Assembly: GCA_963822215.1 (NCBI GenBank)
Contig: CAWGGX010000011.1
Span: forward strand, 145,839 to 209,838
DNA: 64,000 nt
Source: Roseiarcus sp963822215
Lineage (GTDB): Bacteria; Pseudomonadota; Alphaproteobacteria; Rhizobiales; Beijerinckiaceae
Reading direction: 5' to 3'
The position numbers were made by a program, and so were the translations under genes. The notes below the pieces were generated by a model. That model saw nothing but the letters and a program-made list of their open reading frames with translations, searched no databases and was not told the DNA's origin. Each line of letters begins with the position of its first letter. Position 1 is the stretch's first letter. Of the stretch, positions 52,885 to 62,008 are shown piece after piece.

Positions 52885-54352
52885 GGGACTGCCTTGAGAT
52901 TGGGGGTGTTAGGCCGCAACCGCTGCTTGCGGGAGCGGGTCGTTGGCAGGCTGGAATCTCTGTCCGAAGCCGGAGCAGAGCGTGCCGTTGTAGACGGCGC
53001 TGCGAACCTGAAGCAGAAGATCCGCCCCTCGCCGCGACCAGCGCATCTGCTGCGATTTGTTCATCCGGCGGTTCACCAGAAAATTGGCCGTCCCTTCGGT
53101 GATCGCGGTGCCGACCCGCAATCCGGCACGGTACCGCTCGGCGTAGTTGACCAACCAGTCGCTCTGTCCGGTGAGATAAGCATCCAATGCGTGCAAGGCG
53201 GTCCACAGCTTTCTCGAAGGCGCAATGGACCTCGGCTGCCCTTGTTCACCCTGAAAATGATGCATCACTGTGCGGATACGACCGATGCTGATATCAGCAT
53301 CCTTGGCTTTGCCATTCCACAGCCTCCACTGCAGGCGCTCGACCTCCGCGACAATCACCGCCTTCGCCGCCACCCTTGCCGGGTCATCCGCCGACAGACC
53401 GCCGGCTGTTTGCTCCAGGTGCTGCAGCCGCATGGCGATGTGGAACCAGTCGAGCACTGGCGTCTCGGTGACACCGGCATCAGCCAAAATGCGCCGCAAG
53501 CCGGAGCACCCGTCGGTGAACGCGGTCAGCGCCGTGTCCTCGGTTCGCCCGACCGCGTCGAGGCTGCGGCGGATCAGCACTTTGATGTCCGTATCGGCTC
53601 TGGCGACGGCGCCGAAAACCTGCCGCCCGCCAGTCTCCGTTTCAACATTGCCGATCCGCACCTCCAGATGCCGCTCGCCGTCCTCGCAGCCGCGGATGAA
53701 AGTCGAATCCAAGGTCACGGTGATCGAGGAAGCCGCCGGATCAGGCCGCACCGCGGCCTGATCCCGAAGCTCCGCACCAATTTTCAGAGTGTGCAAACGC
53801 AAAGTTTCCGGGTTGTTTCCGGCATCGACCGGGAACATTTGCCGCAGCACGTCAGCAGCCACCCGGTAAGTCATCAGGGCAGACAGATGCGCCTGAAGCT
53901 GATCCAACTCCGGCGTCGAGCGGCAATACGATGGCCAACCATGGCCGGCTTCGTTGCCGCCGCACCCGGCACAGCGAAAGCGGGGAAGCCGCACCGTGAC
54001 CTGGCCGAAAAGTGTCGCGACCGCATGGTCCCGGTAATCCTTCACTCGGCACACCTCGCCACAGCTTCGGCAGTCCGGCCGCCGAACGGCGTGGCCCTTG
54101 GCCTGCGCCGCGACGATCTCCTGTTGGAGGCCGGCCAGCAACAGCTTCCCTTCGGCCAGGGTCAACCCTAAGTTGGCGATATCACCGAGATCATCAGGCC
54201 GGTTGATCTTCAAGACGTCGGCGCACTGTCTCTCACCGTCAGCTCCGGTTTTCACCAACCTCACAATCCAAGCCACGCGCCTACCCCCGATCAGAAGATC
54301 AGACGCGAAATTACCGCTTCGGCGCCCGCACCCCCAATCTCCAGGCAGTCCC
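52885..54352 (-). mobile_element. ISKra4-type insertion sequence, copy C (1,468 bp)
   Basis: Same length, ends and protein as copies A and B, in opposite orientation. Its right-hand junction (GGCAGTCCC then GTTGCAAATCTGGC) abuts the same dispersed repeat at the same base as copy A. The other end lies 19 bases before the IS1380 start codon. No target duplication is visible. Confidence 0.9.
52909..54288 (-). CDS. ISKra4-type transposase, copy C
   Basis: Identical to the 455-residue transposase of copies A and B, on the minus strand. The frame is open further upstream through the element end into the flanking repeat; the start follows the position used in the other copies (beginning VAWIVRLVKTGADGERQC), with the exact first codon uncertain by a few bases. 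Confidence 0.83.
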   Translation of the reverse strand, partial: GGRRVAWIVRLVKTGADGERQCADVLKINRPDDLGDIANLGLTLAEGKLLLAGLQQEIVAAQAKGHAVRRPDCRSCGEVCRVKDYRDHAVATLFGQVTVRLPRFRCAGCGGNEAGHGWPSYCRSTPELDQLQAHLSALMTYRVAADVLRQMFPVDAGNNPETLRLHTLKIGAELRDQAAVRPDPAASSITVTLDSTFIRGCEDGERHLEVRIGNVETETGGRQVFGAVARADTDIKVLIRRSLDAVGRTEDTALTAFTDGCSGLRRILADAGVTETPVLDWFHIAMRLQHLEQTAGGLSADDPARVAAKAVIVAEVERLQWRLWNGKAKDADISIGRIRTVMHHFQGEQGQPRSIAPSRKLWTALHALDAYLTGQSDWLVNYAERYRAGLRVGTAITEGTANFLVNRRMNKSQQMRWSRRGADLLLQVRSAVYNGTLCSGFGQRFQPANDPLPQAAVAA

Positions 54353-54480
54353 GTTGCAAATCTGGCAACGCCATGACATTGCGGAGCTTTCTGGAACGAG
54401 CGCTGACCGCGGCGCAAAAAAATTCCCTGCTAGCAGGGAATTCGGATTGGCGGCGGCGGACCGCGAGCGAGAGGTTCCCG
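54353..54480. repeat. Dispersed repeat, partial copy 2
   Basis: Matches 41042-41165 with several differences: GTTGCAAATCTGGCAACGCC followed by CATGACATTGCGGAG and the central palindrome AATTCCCTGCTAGCAGGGAA at 54420-54441. It stops after about 128 bases, where an RND efflux remnant begins. Confidence 0.8.
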
Positions 54481-55017
54481 CGCCTTTGCCGCCGTTCGAG
54501 GTCAGCCCCCGCGTTCTCTGGCGCCTGCGGACGCAGTTTTTTACGGGATCTGGCCGGAGGCCTCCCGGGTCCCTGCGCTTCCGGTCTCGCGCCGCTCCAG
54601 AGCGAGCGAACCCGCAAGCCGAGTCGATCGAGATAAAGATAGACAAGCGGAGTCGTGTAGAGGGTCAACGCCTGGCTGACGATCAGGCCGCCGACGATCG
54701 AGACGCCGAGCGGCTGGCGCAACTCGCTGCCCTCGCCGAGCGGGAAGCAGAGCGGCAGGGCGCCGAGCAGCGCCGCGGTCGTCGTCATCATGATCGGACG
54801 AAACCGCATGGTCGCTGCGGTGAAGATCGCATCGCGGCTGTTCATGCCGCGCTCACGCTCCGCCTGCAGCGCGAAGTCGATCATCATGATCGCGTTCTTC
54901 TTGACGATGCCGATCAGCAGGATCACCCGGATGAGCGCGATGATTGTGAACGGGATCCCGCAGAGAATCAGCGCAACGACTGCGCCGACGCCCGCCGAAG
55001 GAAGTGTCGAGAGGAGC
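54481..55017 (-). pseudogene. C-terminal remnant of an RND efflux transporter
   Basis: Minus-strand frame with the last part of an MdtC/AcrB-like inner-membrane pump: LPSAGVGAVVALILCGIPFT, LLIGIVKKNAIMMIDFALQA, AATMRFRPIMMTTTAALLGA and SIVGGLIVSQALTLYTTPLV. The upstream two-thirds is missing: at about 55017 the sequence jumps to unrelated DNA, so an old deletion or rearrangement removed it. The 3' end runs into the dispersed repeat. Confidence 0.8.
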
Positions 55018-55128
55018 TGTCCGGATTTCCTTTGCCGTTTTCCGACAGGTCGATGTTTGCTCTGACTGCGGGGCGCTGCGTCGTTTGGCGGAGATTTCCT
55101 TCGTGTCCGCGTTGCGGCGGCGCCAGAT

Positions 55129-55653
55129 CTAAAGTTGGTCGATGATGGTCGCCCGGTTGGGGCCGATGAAGCGGATCGCCAACACCCGGCCCGCGATTGC
55201 CGAGCTGAGCCGGGTCGAGAAATGCAATGGCGTGCAGTCGCGGATCGCCTCCACCATGGACTCCGCGAGCGCGCCGTCGTCGGCTGAGCCGCCGCTCGAC
55301 CGCGCATAGGCGACTTTCGGCTCGCCGATGACGGCGCCGTCCCGCGTAAAGCTGATGCGAACCGTGACTTGATCGTCTTCGTGCGGCGGCCGCCAGCAGG
55401 CGGCGAGCTTCGTGGCGACGTCATGGACGCGCTTGAGCGGCGATTGCCCCTCGGCGCCCTGTGCTGGCGCCGCTAAGCACAGAACGAGGATCCCTATCGA
55501 GATGAACCGGCCAACCGTCGCGCGCTCGCCGGACGGCGACCTGGGTTTGGTCGGCCGAGAAGCGCCGGCGTCGCGGGTCTGCATTTGCGGCGGCCCAAAG
55601 TCCGAGCCATGGACGAGTTGGTTGGCTGGCGCCGTTGACCAGGTGGCGCACAT
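55129..55653 (-). CDS. Exported hypothetical protein, TonB-C-terminal-like
   Basis: The N-terminus contains a signal-type hydrophobic segment (FISIGILVLCLAAPAQGAEG) followed by a domain with DQVTVRISFTRDGAVIGEPK and RDCTPLHFSTRLSSAIAGRV, which resembles the strands of TonB C-terminal domains. The start is 55653 or the ATG at 55584, which gives a more normal signal peptide. It lies 46 bases downstream of the redoxin gene, same strand. Function not known. Confidence 0.6.
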   Translation of the reverse strand: MCATWSTAPANQLVHGSDFGPPQMQTRDAGASRPTKPRSPSGERATVGRFISIGILVLCLAAPAQGAEGQSPLKRVHDVATKLAACWRPPHEDDQVTVRISFTRDGAVIGEPKVAYARSSGGSADDGALAESMVEAIRDCTPLHFSTRLSSAIAGRVLAIRFIGPNRATIIDQL

Positions 55654-55699
55654 GATAACGGGTAAGGGCGCAGCCTCCGCCAGGACTGCGCCGCGACGA

Positions 55700-56320
55700 T
55701 CAGCTCGAATATTTCACCGAGCAGCCGTAAGGCCTCGTCACCGAATGCGGCACGGGCTTCCCGGCTGCGACCGCCTCGAGCGCTTCGCGCGCGTAAGGTT
55801 CGGCCTTTTGCAGGTCCTCGATCCGAGTCGAGGCGATCGAGTCCGCGCCGCCCATGAAGGCGAGTGCGCCGCTCGGACCGATCACGAAGATGTGCGGCGT
55901 CGTCTGCGCCCCGTAAAGGCGGCCGATCGCGCCTTGGGGATCGAGCAGCACATGAGCCGGATCAGCGTTGCGATCCTTGGTGTCGGCGTTGGCCTGCGTG
56001 GCGTTGACATAGCCCTGCTCGCCCGGCGCCGAACTCGCGACCGTCAGCCAGACCGCCCCAAGCTTCGCCGCCTCGCGCTGCAAAGTCTGCATCGCGCCGC
56101 TGCGGTACCATTTGCCGACATACGGGCACCCGTCATTGGTCCATTCGAGAACCACCTCCTTGCCCGCGAAGTCGGCGAGACGAATGGTCTGGCCGTTGCT
56201 GTCGACTGCGGCGAAGCCGGGCGCGGGGTCACCGATCTTCAAGGGTTCGCCCGCTAGGCCCGGCGCCAGTGTCAGGCCGAGCGCGGCGATCGTCAGTCCA
56301 AGCGTGATCACTCGCATCAT
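55700..56320 (-). CDS. Redoxin-domain periplasmic protein (AhpC/TSA type)
   Basis: 206-residue thioredoxin-fold protein with a signal peptide (VITLGLTIAALGLTLAPGLA). The domain begins IGDPAPGFAAVDSNGQTIRL, then VLEWTNDGCPYVGKWYRSG with a single cysteine at the CxxC position, then LLDPQGAIGRLYGAQTTPHI. This is typical of redoxin proteins such as those adjacent to DsbD/ScsB. It starts 9 bases after the DsbD-family gene ends, so the two are co-transcribed; the DsbD protein may keep it reduced. Confidence 0.88.
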   Translation of the reverse strand: MMRVITLGLTIAALGLTLAPGLAGEPLKIGDPAPGFAAVDSNGQTIRLADFAGKEVVLEWTNDGCPYVGKWYRSGAMQTLQREAAKLGAVWLTVASSAPGEQGYVNATQANADTKDRNADPAHVLLDPQGAIGRLYGAQTTPHIFVIGPSGALAFMGGADSIASTRIEDLQKAEPYAREALEAVAAGKPVPHSVTRPYGCSVKYSS

Positions 56321-56329
56321 CGTCTCCTC

Positions 56330-58438
56330 TCAGCCTCCCATTCGATTGAGCTCTTCCAACACCGCCGTCTCCGTCAGGATCTGCGGCAGGACGACCGGCT
56401 TTTCGCCATGCGGAGGATAGAGAATGTAGAGCGGCACGCCGTCGCGGCCATGGTCTTTGAGAAACCGTGAAATCTCGGGATCGGCCCGAGTCCAATCGCC
56501 TTTCAGATAGGCGACGTTCCACTTGGCGAAAGCGCCTTTGACTCTGTTCGACGAGAGCGCCACCCGTTCATTGACAAGGCATGTGACGCACCAGGCCGCG
56601 GTCATGTTGACAAAGACCGGCCGCCCCTCGGCGCGCAGGGCGGCTAGTCGGTCAGGCGTGTAGACGGTGGCGCCTCCCGCCGTGTCCGCGGCCGTCGCGC
56701 CCTGCGGCAAGACCGCAAGCTTGTCGAGCGTCAGCAGAGCCAGGAGCGCGATGGCGGCGGCGACCGCCCCGCCGATCGCGCGACCGCGCCTCGCTTGACT
56801 CCGCGTCGCGCCAAACATCCAGGCGGCGAAGCCGATGAGCAGGGCGCCGCTCAAGACGATGAGCGCTCCATCGGCGCCCGCCTGCTGGCTGACCACCCAG
56901 ACCAGCCACACCGCGGCGCCATACATTGGAAAGGCCAGCGCCTGTCGTAAGATCAACATCCAGCGTCCCGGCCGCGGCAGCGCAACCGCAAGTCCAGGCG
57001 AGAGGGCAAGAGCGCCGTACGGCGCGGCGAGGCCGAGCCCCAGGGCGACGAAAATCAGAAGCGCCGTCGCCGGCGGCGCGGTCGCCGCCGCGGCGAGTGC
57101 CGCGCCCATGAACGGCGCTGTGCATGGGCTCGCCACGACGACGGCGAGAAGACCGGTGAAGAAGCTGCCCGCGAGCCCATCGCGTTGGGTCAACCCGTCG
57201 CCGACGCCGACCCAGCCCCCGCCGATTTCGAATACGCCGGACAAGTTCAGGCCGATCGCAAACAGCAACCAGGCCACGGCGGCGACGAACGCCGGCGATT
57301 GGAACTGAAAGCCCCACCCCGCTGAAGCGCCCGCCGCACGCAAGGCGATGAGCGCCGCGCCGAGCTCGCCGAAGGCGACGAGAACGCCGAGCGTATAACT
57401 CGCAGCGTGCAGCCGGATAATCCGGCGATCTCGACCGGCGAGGCCCGCAATGCTCATCGCCTTGACCGCGAGAATCGGGAAGACACACGGCATCAGATTG
57501 AGAATCAGACCCCCGAGAAAGGCGAAAGCCAACACGGAGACGAGGCTTAGACGATCGCTTTCCGCCGGCGCGGCGGCGCCGTCCGGCCGATCCGGAGCCG
57601 CCGCGGACGCGTTTCCGGCGAGAGGCGCCGCGGCGATCGTGAGATCGTGCTCGCGCCCCGCGGCGTCCTTGAGCGCGAGCACGCCGGCGAGCGTCGCTGT
57701 TGGATCGAACGCCTGACCCGGCTTCAGGGAAAGCGAAAGCTTGCCGGGTTCGACATTCAGCGGCTGCGGCGCGAGATCGTCGACGGCGCCCCATAACGCG
57801 GGCAGGAACCAGGCCTCGCGAACGGCTTCGGGCGAGAGGTCTTCGCCTGCGACGGTCAGCGCGCCGTCACGGGATATGGTCGCAGCGTCGGACGACGGCT
57901 GGGGGATGCGCGCGTCGGCGGCGGCGAAAAGCGTCGCTTCGACGGAAGGCGAGGCTCGGCCGATCGGGAGATCAAGCGTCAACCGACCCTCTTCGGGCAC
58001 GCAGATCTTCTCGCAGATGAGCCAACTGGCCTTCGCTTTGACCGGAAACGACGAGACGCCGGCGGGCGGCGTTACGGTGAACGGCAGCAAGACCTCGTCG
58101 ACATAGGCATAGCTCATCACCTCGTCGCTTTGCCGCACGCGCTCTGGCGTCGGCCAAGCCAGGTCCGACGCTTTGGCGCCCTCGGGCAGACTGAGGTCGA
58201 GTTGTGGCGGCTCGCCCGCGGCGCCTGGATTCGTCCAATAGATGTGCCAGCCTTTGGCGAGCTTGAAATGCAAGCCGAGCCGGAAGGGTGCGCCTGGCTC
58301 GACCGCCGCCGTCTCCGAGACCAAAGCGACCGTTGCATGCGGCGTCATGATCGGCGCGCTTTGCTGAGCTTGCGCCGTCGAAGCCCACGCGACAACTATC
58401 GCCGCCGTCAAACACCGACTGATGAGACTGCAACTCAT
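56330..58438 (-). CDS. DsbD/ScsB-type thiol:disulfide interchange protein
   Basis: 702-residue inner-membrane electron carrier with three parts. First is a signal peptide and periplasmic DsbD N-domain (GWHIYWTNPGAAGEPPQLDL and WLICEKICVPEEGRLTL, a Cys-x3-Cys pair). Then comes an eight-helix core (LNLMPCVFPILAVKAMSI and SPCTAPFMGAALAAAAT). Last is a thioredoxin-like domain with AAWCVTCLVNE (CxxC). It passes electrons from cytoplasmic thioredoxin to periplasmic partners, here probably the redoxin at 55700. The ATG at 58438 precedes the signal peptide MSCSLISRCLTAAIVV. Confidence 0.93.
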   Translation of the reverse strand: MSCSLISRCLTAAIVVAWASTAQAQQSAPIMTPHATVALVSETAAVEPGAPFRLGLHFKLAKGWHIYWTNPGAAGEPPQLDLSLPEGAKASDLAWPTPERVRQSDEVMSYAYVDEVLLPFTVTPPAGVSSFPVKAKASWLICEKICVPEEGRLTLDLPIGRASPSVEATLFAAADARIPQPSSDAATISRDGALTVAGEDLSPEAVREAWFLPALWGAVDDLAPQPLNVEPGKLSLSLKPGQAFDPTATLAGVLALKDAAGREHDLTIAAAPLAGNASAAAPDRPDGAAAPAESDRLSLVSVLAFAFLGGLILNLMPCVFPILAVKAMSIAGLAGRDRRIIRLHAASYTLGVLVAFGELGAALIALRAAGASAGWGFQFQSPAFVAAVAWLLFAIGLNLSGVFEIGGGWVGVGDGLTQRDGLAGSFFTGLLAVVVASPCTAPFMGAALAAAATAPPATALLIFVALGLGLAAPYGALALSPGLAVALPRPGRWMLILRQALAFPMYGAAVWLVWVVSQQAGADGALIVLSGALLIGFAAWMFGATRSQARRGRAIGGAVAAAIALLALLTLDKLAVLPQGATAADTAGGATVYTPDRLAALRAEGRPVFVNMTAAWCVTCLVNERVALSSNRVKGAFAKWNVAYLKGDWTRADPEISRFLKDHGRDGVPLYILYPPHGEKPVVLPQILTETAVLEELNRMGG

Positions 58439-58937
58439 ACTGCTTGATGCACCGTCGAATGCGAGCGCTCCGTCCCGCGTCAAAGTGCCGACCCGCCGCA
58501 GCGTCGTCAAATCAAGACCATGTGAGGAGTTGGCCAGCTCTCATCGACGCGAGCGGCATCGTCAACGCCGAGGACATCCTGCCGTTGAACCTAGTGAAGC
58601 GTTGCCAAAATTCGAATCATATCCTGCCGATTGAGTTCCAACGTTTCGGACGCGAGCAGTCAGGGCTGCCAGCGTGAAGCTTCAAGGTATCGATGGACGA
58701 GAACAAAGTGGTTTTGTACGAGCGGTGCAGCGCGCGCTCGTCGGACCCTCACGAGCGCAACCCTCCCCGGTTGGGGAAGGGAATCCTGGCCGCCCCTTAC
58801 AACCCAGCCGCGCCCGATGTCGCGTCCCGTTTTCGCCCGCCTGTTCTTTCCCTGTTCCGATCCGAAAGCGCCTGATAATGACCTGTTCCGGTCGTCGGAA
58901 ATTCCCTGTTCCGCGCCTGCGCGCGCCCGCAACCGGC
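58439..58937. other. Repeat-rich intergenic DNA
   Basis: Includes a partial, diverged copy (about 58590-58690) of the dispersed repeat (GGACGCGAGCAGTCAGGGCT, matching GGACGCGAGGGGCCAGGGG), and a segment whose minus-strand frame reads SGAFGSEQGKNRRAK, common in alphaproteobacterial intergenic sequence. No gene is convincing. Confidence 0.5.
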
Positions 58938-59310
58938 GGGTTGTAAATCCGACAACATCATGACATTGCAGGGCTTTATGGAACGGAGCGTCGACCGCGG
59001 CGGAAGAAAATTCCCTGCTAGCAGGGAATTCGGATTGTCGGCGGCGGACCCGAGAGCGAGACGATTTTGAGCCGAATCGGCTTCCCGAACGCGCAGCCGC
59101 TTCGGTCTTGGAAGGCGGATGGTCGCGGATGAGGGCGGCGGCCTTCGGAGCCTTCACCCCCAGGAGTTGCGTCCATTCAGGATGCGTGCGAACCGCAAGT
59201 CGTCCCACCCTGGTGAAGCGCTTCCACAACTCGAATCATATCCCGCCGATGGAACCCCAACATTTCGGACGCGAGGGGCCAGGGGTTGCCAGCGTGAAGT
59301 TTCAAGGAAT
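58938..59310. repeat. Dispersed repeat with palindrome, copy 3 (uninterrupted start)
   Basis: About 370 bases matching 41042-41430, starting GGTTGTAAATCCGACAACAT, with the same 22-base palindrome AATTCCCTGCTAGCAGGGAA at 59009-59030 and the same downstream blocks. Here no ISKra4 element is attached, so it serves as an uninterrupted reference for the insertion sites at 41042 and 54353. Confidence 0.85.
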
Positions 59311-59422
59311 CGATGGACTAGTCGACTTCTCTGCTCTTGCGCAGCGCATCGCCGCCAACACGGGAGAGCGCGGAACCCTTCCCGGGCGCACCCCCCAGAA
59401 ATCAAAGCGCAGGAATCGGGCC

Positions 59423-60292
59423 TCAAAAAGGCCGTGGCGCCAACGAGCCTGTCCCCACTTTCCCATACGCCAGCGCCAGCGCGATCGCGGCGGCGTTGGA
59501 GACGTTGAGGCTTTTGATCGCGCCGGGCAGGTCGAGCCGCGCGAGGGCGTCGCAGCGCTCGCGCGTCAGACGCCGCAACCCCTTGTCCTCCGCGCCGAAC
59601 ACCAGCGCGAGCGGGCGGGCGAGCGGGACGGCCTCCAGCGGCGCGGGCGCTTCCGAATCGAGGCCGACCCTGAGATAGCCCATGTCGCCCATCTCGGCGA
59701 GCGCCCGGGCGAGATTGGTCACCGTGGCGATCGGCACATGCTCGAGGCCGCCTGACGCCGATTTGGCGAGCGCGCCGGAAAACTCGGGCGAATGGCGCTC
59801 TGTGGTGACAAGCGCGTCGACCGCGAACGCGGCCGCGGTGCGTAGGATCGCCCCGACATTGTGCGGGTCGGTGATCTGGTCGAGCACGACGACAAGGCCG
59901 CGCGCCGGCAATTCGGACAGGTCGATCGGCGCCAGCGGGCGGGCTTCGAGGACCACCCCCTGATGGACGGCGTCGCGCGGCGCGCGCAGGGCGACCTCCT
60001 CGAGGCTGAGGATTCGCGTCTCCACTCCTCGCGCGCCGATCTCCGCCTTCAGGCGCTCGGCCGCCGCAGCGGTGGCGTAGAGACGGATCAGGTCCCGGCG
60101 CGGCGCCTTCAACGCCGCCTCGACGCTGTGGAAGCCGTAAATGCGGGCGACGTCGGAGTCGCGCTTCTCGCGCGCCCGTCCGGCCTCGGGCGCCGCCGCG
60201 GGTGCGCTGCGCGACGGCTTTGCCGCGCGGGCCCGGCGCGGATCGGATCCGGGGGGCTCAGCGGCGCCCCGCCGCTCGCGATTGCGGGTCAT
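59423..60292 (-). CDS. rlmB: 23S rRNA (guanosine-2'-O-)-methyltransferase RlmB
   Basis: SPOUT-type methyltransferase of 289 residues modifying guanosine 2251 of 23S rRNA. Residues 1-45 are a basic Ala/Arg/Pro-rich extension. The substrate-binding domain follows (YGFHSVEAALKAPRRDLIRL), then the SPOUT core with VLDQITDPHNVGAILRTAAA, LVFGAEDKGL and the C-terminal SLNVSNAAAIALALAY, which forms the deep-trefoil SAM site. The tRNA-Tyr gene lies just upstream on the opposite strand. Confidence 0.95.
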   Translation of the reverse strand: MTRNRERRGAAEPPGSDPRRARAAKPSRSAPAAAPEAGRAREKRDSDVARIYGFHSVEAALKAPRRDLIRLYATAAAAERLKAEIGARGVETRILSLEEVALRAPRDAVHQGVVLEARPLAPIDLSELPARGLVVVLDQITDPHNVGAILRTAAAFAVDALVTTERHSPEFSGALAKSASGGLEHVPIATVTNLARALAEMGDMGYLRVGLDSEAPAPLEAVPLARPLALVFGAEDKGLRRLTRERCDALARLDLPGAIKSLNVSNAAAIALALAYGKVGTGSLAPRPF

Positions 60293-60493
60293 GAGGTCCC
60301 TTTGCGACTCGTCAGTGAGGCAAAGCTCTAGGCCGTATCCCGGCGCTCCGCCAGCGACGGCCGCGGATGGGGGCGAAGTTTGAGGCGATTTTCCAGTTGA
60401 CAGGCCAAGGGTCGAGGCAACATAAGCCGTCGCCCGCGCCTCGGAATGACCGAGGCGTTTTCGTCCGCGCCGGCCCTCGCGCCGAACGGGTGC

Positions 60494-60578
60494 GGGGGAG
60501 TGTCCCGAGCGGCAAAGGGGGCGGACTGTAAATCCGCTGGCTATGCCTTCGTAGGTTCGAGTCCTACCTCCCCCACCA
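60494..60578 (+). tRNA. tRNA-Tyr (anticodon GTA)
   Basis: Class II tRNA: acceptor GGGGGAG with CTCCCCC, anticodon stem GCGGA/TCCGC with loop CTGTAAA (anticodon GTA), a long variable arm, T-arm GTAGG with CCTAC and the TTCGAGT loop. CCA is encoded at 60576-60578. A tyrosine-integrase remnant begins 40 bases downstream, pointing back to this gene, the usual layout of an island attached at a tRNA 3' end. Confidence 0.95.
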
Positions 60579-60618
60579 CCCGGACTTATCGGCCTTCCAA
60601 GCTATTGGAAACAAGAGC

Positions 60619-60950
60619 TTATTTTTTTAGGTGCGGGTGTTTTTCGAGAAGGCGCGGGGATAGATTGTTCGTTCCTCGTCCACTCGCGAGCTTGTCCATA
60701 GCCGATCCCGCGAGCTTCGTTCGGTTGGCCTTTCGAGTGTAGGGTGAGGCCATGCCGCCGCCCCGCCACCCGAATAGCGCCTCCAGCTCATGCGAGGTCG
60801 CGCCATTGTTGGCCAGACGCGTCGCCAGCGCTTTTCGGAGTCCGTGGGCCGACCCAGGACAGCCGGCCGAGCGACTGACCTGACGAAACCAGTTGCCAAA
60901 CGATTCCTTCGTCATCGGGCCACTTGATTTGGACTGACGAAGAAATTGAA
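60619..60950 (-). pseudogene. C-terminal part of a tyrosine recombinase (phage-type integrase)
   Basis: Starts within PMTKESFGNWFRQVSRSAG and continues SAHGLRKALATRLANNGATS with ELEALFGWRGGGMASPYTRK. This is the catalytic C-terminus: the HxxR motif (HGLRKA), a late His replaced by GW, and the nucleophile in YTRK. The first two-thirds is missing. At about 60945 the sequence passes into a serine-resolvase fragment. A start codon at 60915 overlaps the resolvase frame's stop, but this is probably chance. Confidence 0.8.
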
Positions 60951-61136
60951 CGGTTTCGCGGCCTTGCTACCATTGTCCTCGTTCAGAGCCGAGCCGACGT
61001 CGAAGTAGATCTTGACGATCTTCAGTTCGGTGTCCTTTGCGAACTGCCGGAGCACCAGCTTCTGGGTGGCAATGCTCCCTCCCACTTCAGCTTGCCTCTG
61101 CGTTGACACTCTCGCGTAACCAATTACAGGCTTCAT
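60912..61136 (-). pseudogene. N-terminal part of a serine recombinase (resolvase)
   Basis: The frame from ATG at 61136 begins MKPVIGYARVSTQRQAEVGG, the catalytic start of serine recombinases with the active-site Ser in YARVSTQRQ, and continues LRQFAKDTELKIVKIYFDVG. After about 62 residues it joins the integrase remnant in a different frame. The DNA-binding domain is lost. Confidence 0.82.
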
Positions 61137-61321
61137 CTTTATCCTCGAGTTGAAGTAAGTTTTGAATGTTAACCAGTTTCAGCTATCGGGACGTCCGGAC
61201 CCCAGGATCAGCCTGGCGCGCCGGGCGACCCAGTTAGCCGCGTAACCACATCCACGCGGCGTCTTGCGTTTTTGTTCATGTTTTGTTCTGTCCACTTTCC
61301 GGCGTCAGACACCTCCTTCAT

Positions 61322-61762
61322 TCACGTGGTCTCCCAGGAGATCTCAGTCAGCATGCGATCGACCGCCTTCTTGATCCGGGTGTTGATTTTGGGGTCCCTA
61401 TCCTTGGTCGCCTCGCGCCAGGGCTTGATGAGGATTTCCTCCTCGTTCGCCGTGACCACGCGGCCGAAGATCTCGGCAATGGTCGCCCCGAGCCCCAACC
61501 AATACTGTTCCAGCGCCAGCCGGAAGAGGTGCCCTGGATCGACGTGCAACGCCTTCGCGAGCAATGGGATCTTGTCCAGCGGCACCTTGACCTCGCCGCG
61601 CTTGAACATGGAGATCATGTTCGGCTTCTCATAGCCGATCTCGGATGCGATCTCTCGCTGGGTCTTGACGCCTTTGAGGGCGTCTATCTGTTTATCAAGG
61701 TAAACGGCCACAGCGGAGCTCGCGAATGGCATCCCCGGCCTAATGTTGTCTGTCCCAGTCAT
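61322..61762 (-). CDS. XRE-type helix-turn-helix regulator
   Basis: 146-residue DNA-binding protein. The helix-turn-helix is TQREIASEIGYEKPNMISMF followed by KRGEVKVPLDKIPLLAKALH, typical of the Cro/CI-like fold. The C-terminal third (EEILIKPWREATKDRDPKIN) is helical and variable. In this context, next to integrase and resolvase remnants, it is probably an island or phage regulator. Start is the ATG at 61760-61762. Confidence 0.85.
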   Translation of the reverse strand: MTGTDNIRPGMPFASSAVAVYLDKQIDALKGVKTQREIASEIGYEKPNMISMFKRGEVKVPLDKIPLLAKALHVDPGHLFRLALEQYWLGLGATIAEIFGRVVTANEEEILIKPWREATKDRDPKINTRIKKAVDRMLTEISWETT

Positions 61763-62008
61763 TCCATTCTCCGTCTGTGGATACAGTTGCTCTGCGACTG
61801 GCGTCCGGTTCTGGCAGTCGATTCATCACGAAGCGTCTCTTTCTCAGGTGTCCAAACAAAAGTCAATACAGACTTATCATTGTTTGCCGGTAAATGTCCC
61901 TCCTTGCATCCGTCGCTACCGAACCATTGGGATTTTCGCCGACAAACTCAGCCTAGATCAATTCCCACTTGCATAGATTCATGATTCTACAGCAAGATTC
62001 CCCTACGC

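Noticed and set aside
52260..54171. Long plus-strand frames across IS1380 and ISKra4 copy C
   Set aside because: They are opposite-strand shadows of the two transposase genes.
54291..55424. A 377-codon frame as a single fused gene
   Set aside because: Only the middle part matches an RND pump; both ends read through repeat or unrelated DNA, so it is a remnant rather than a new fusion.
60615..60635. CRISPR-like spacing of short repeats near the island
   Set aside because: No regular repeat-spacer pattern exists anywhere in the window; the repeats seen are dispersed or palindromic.
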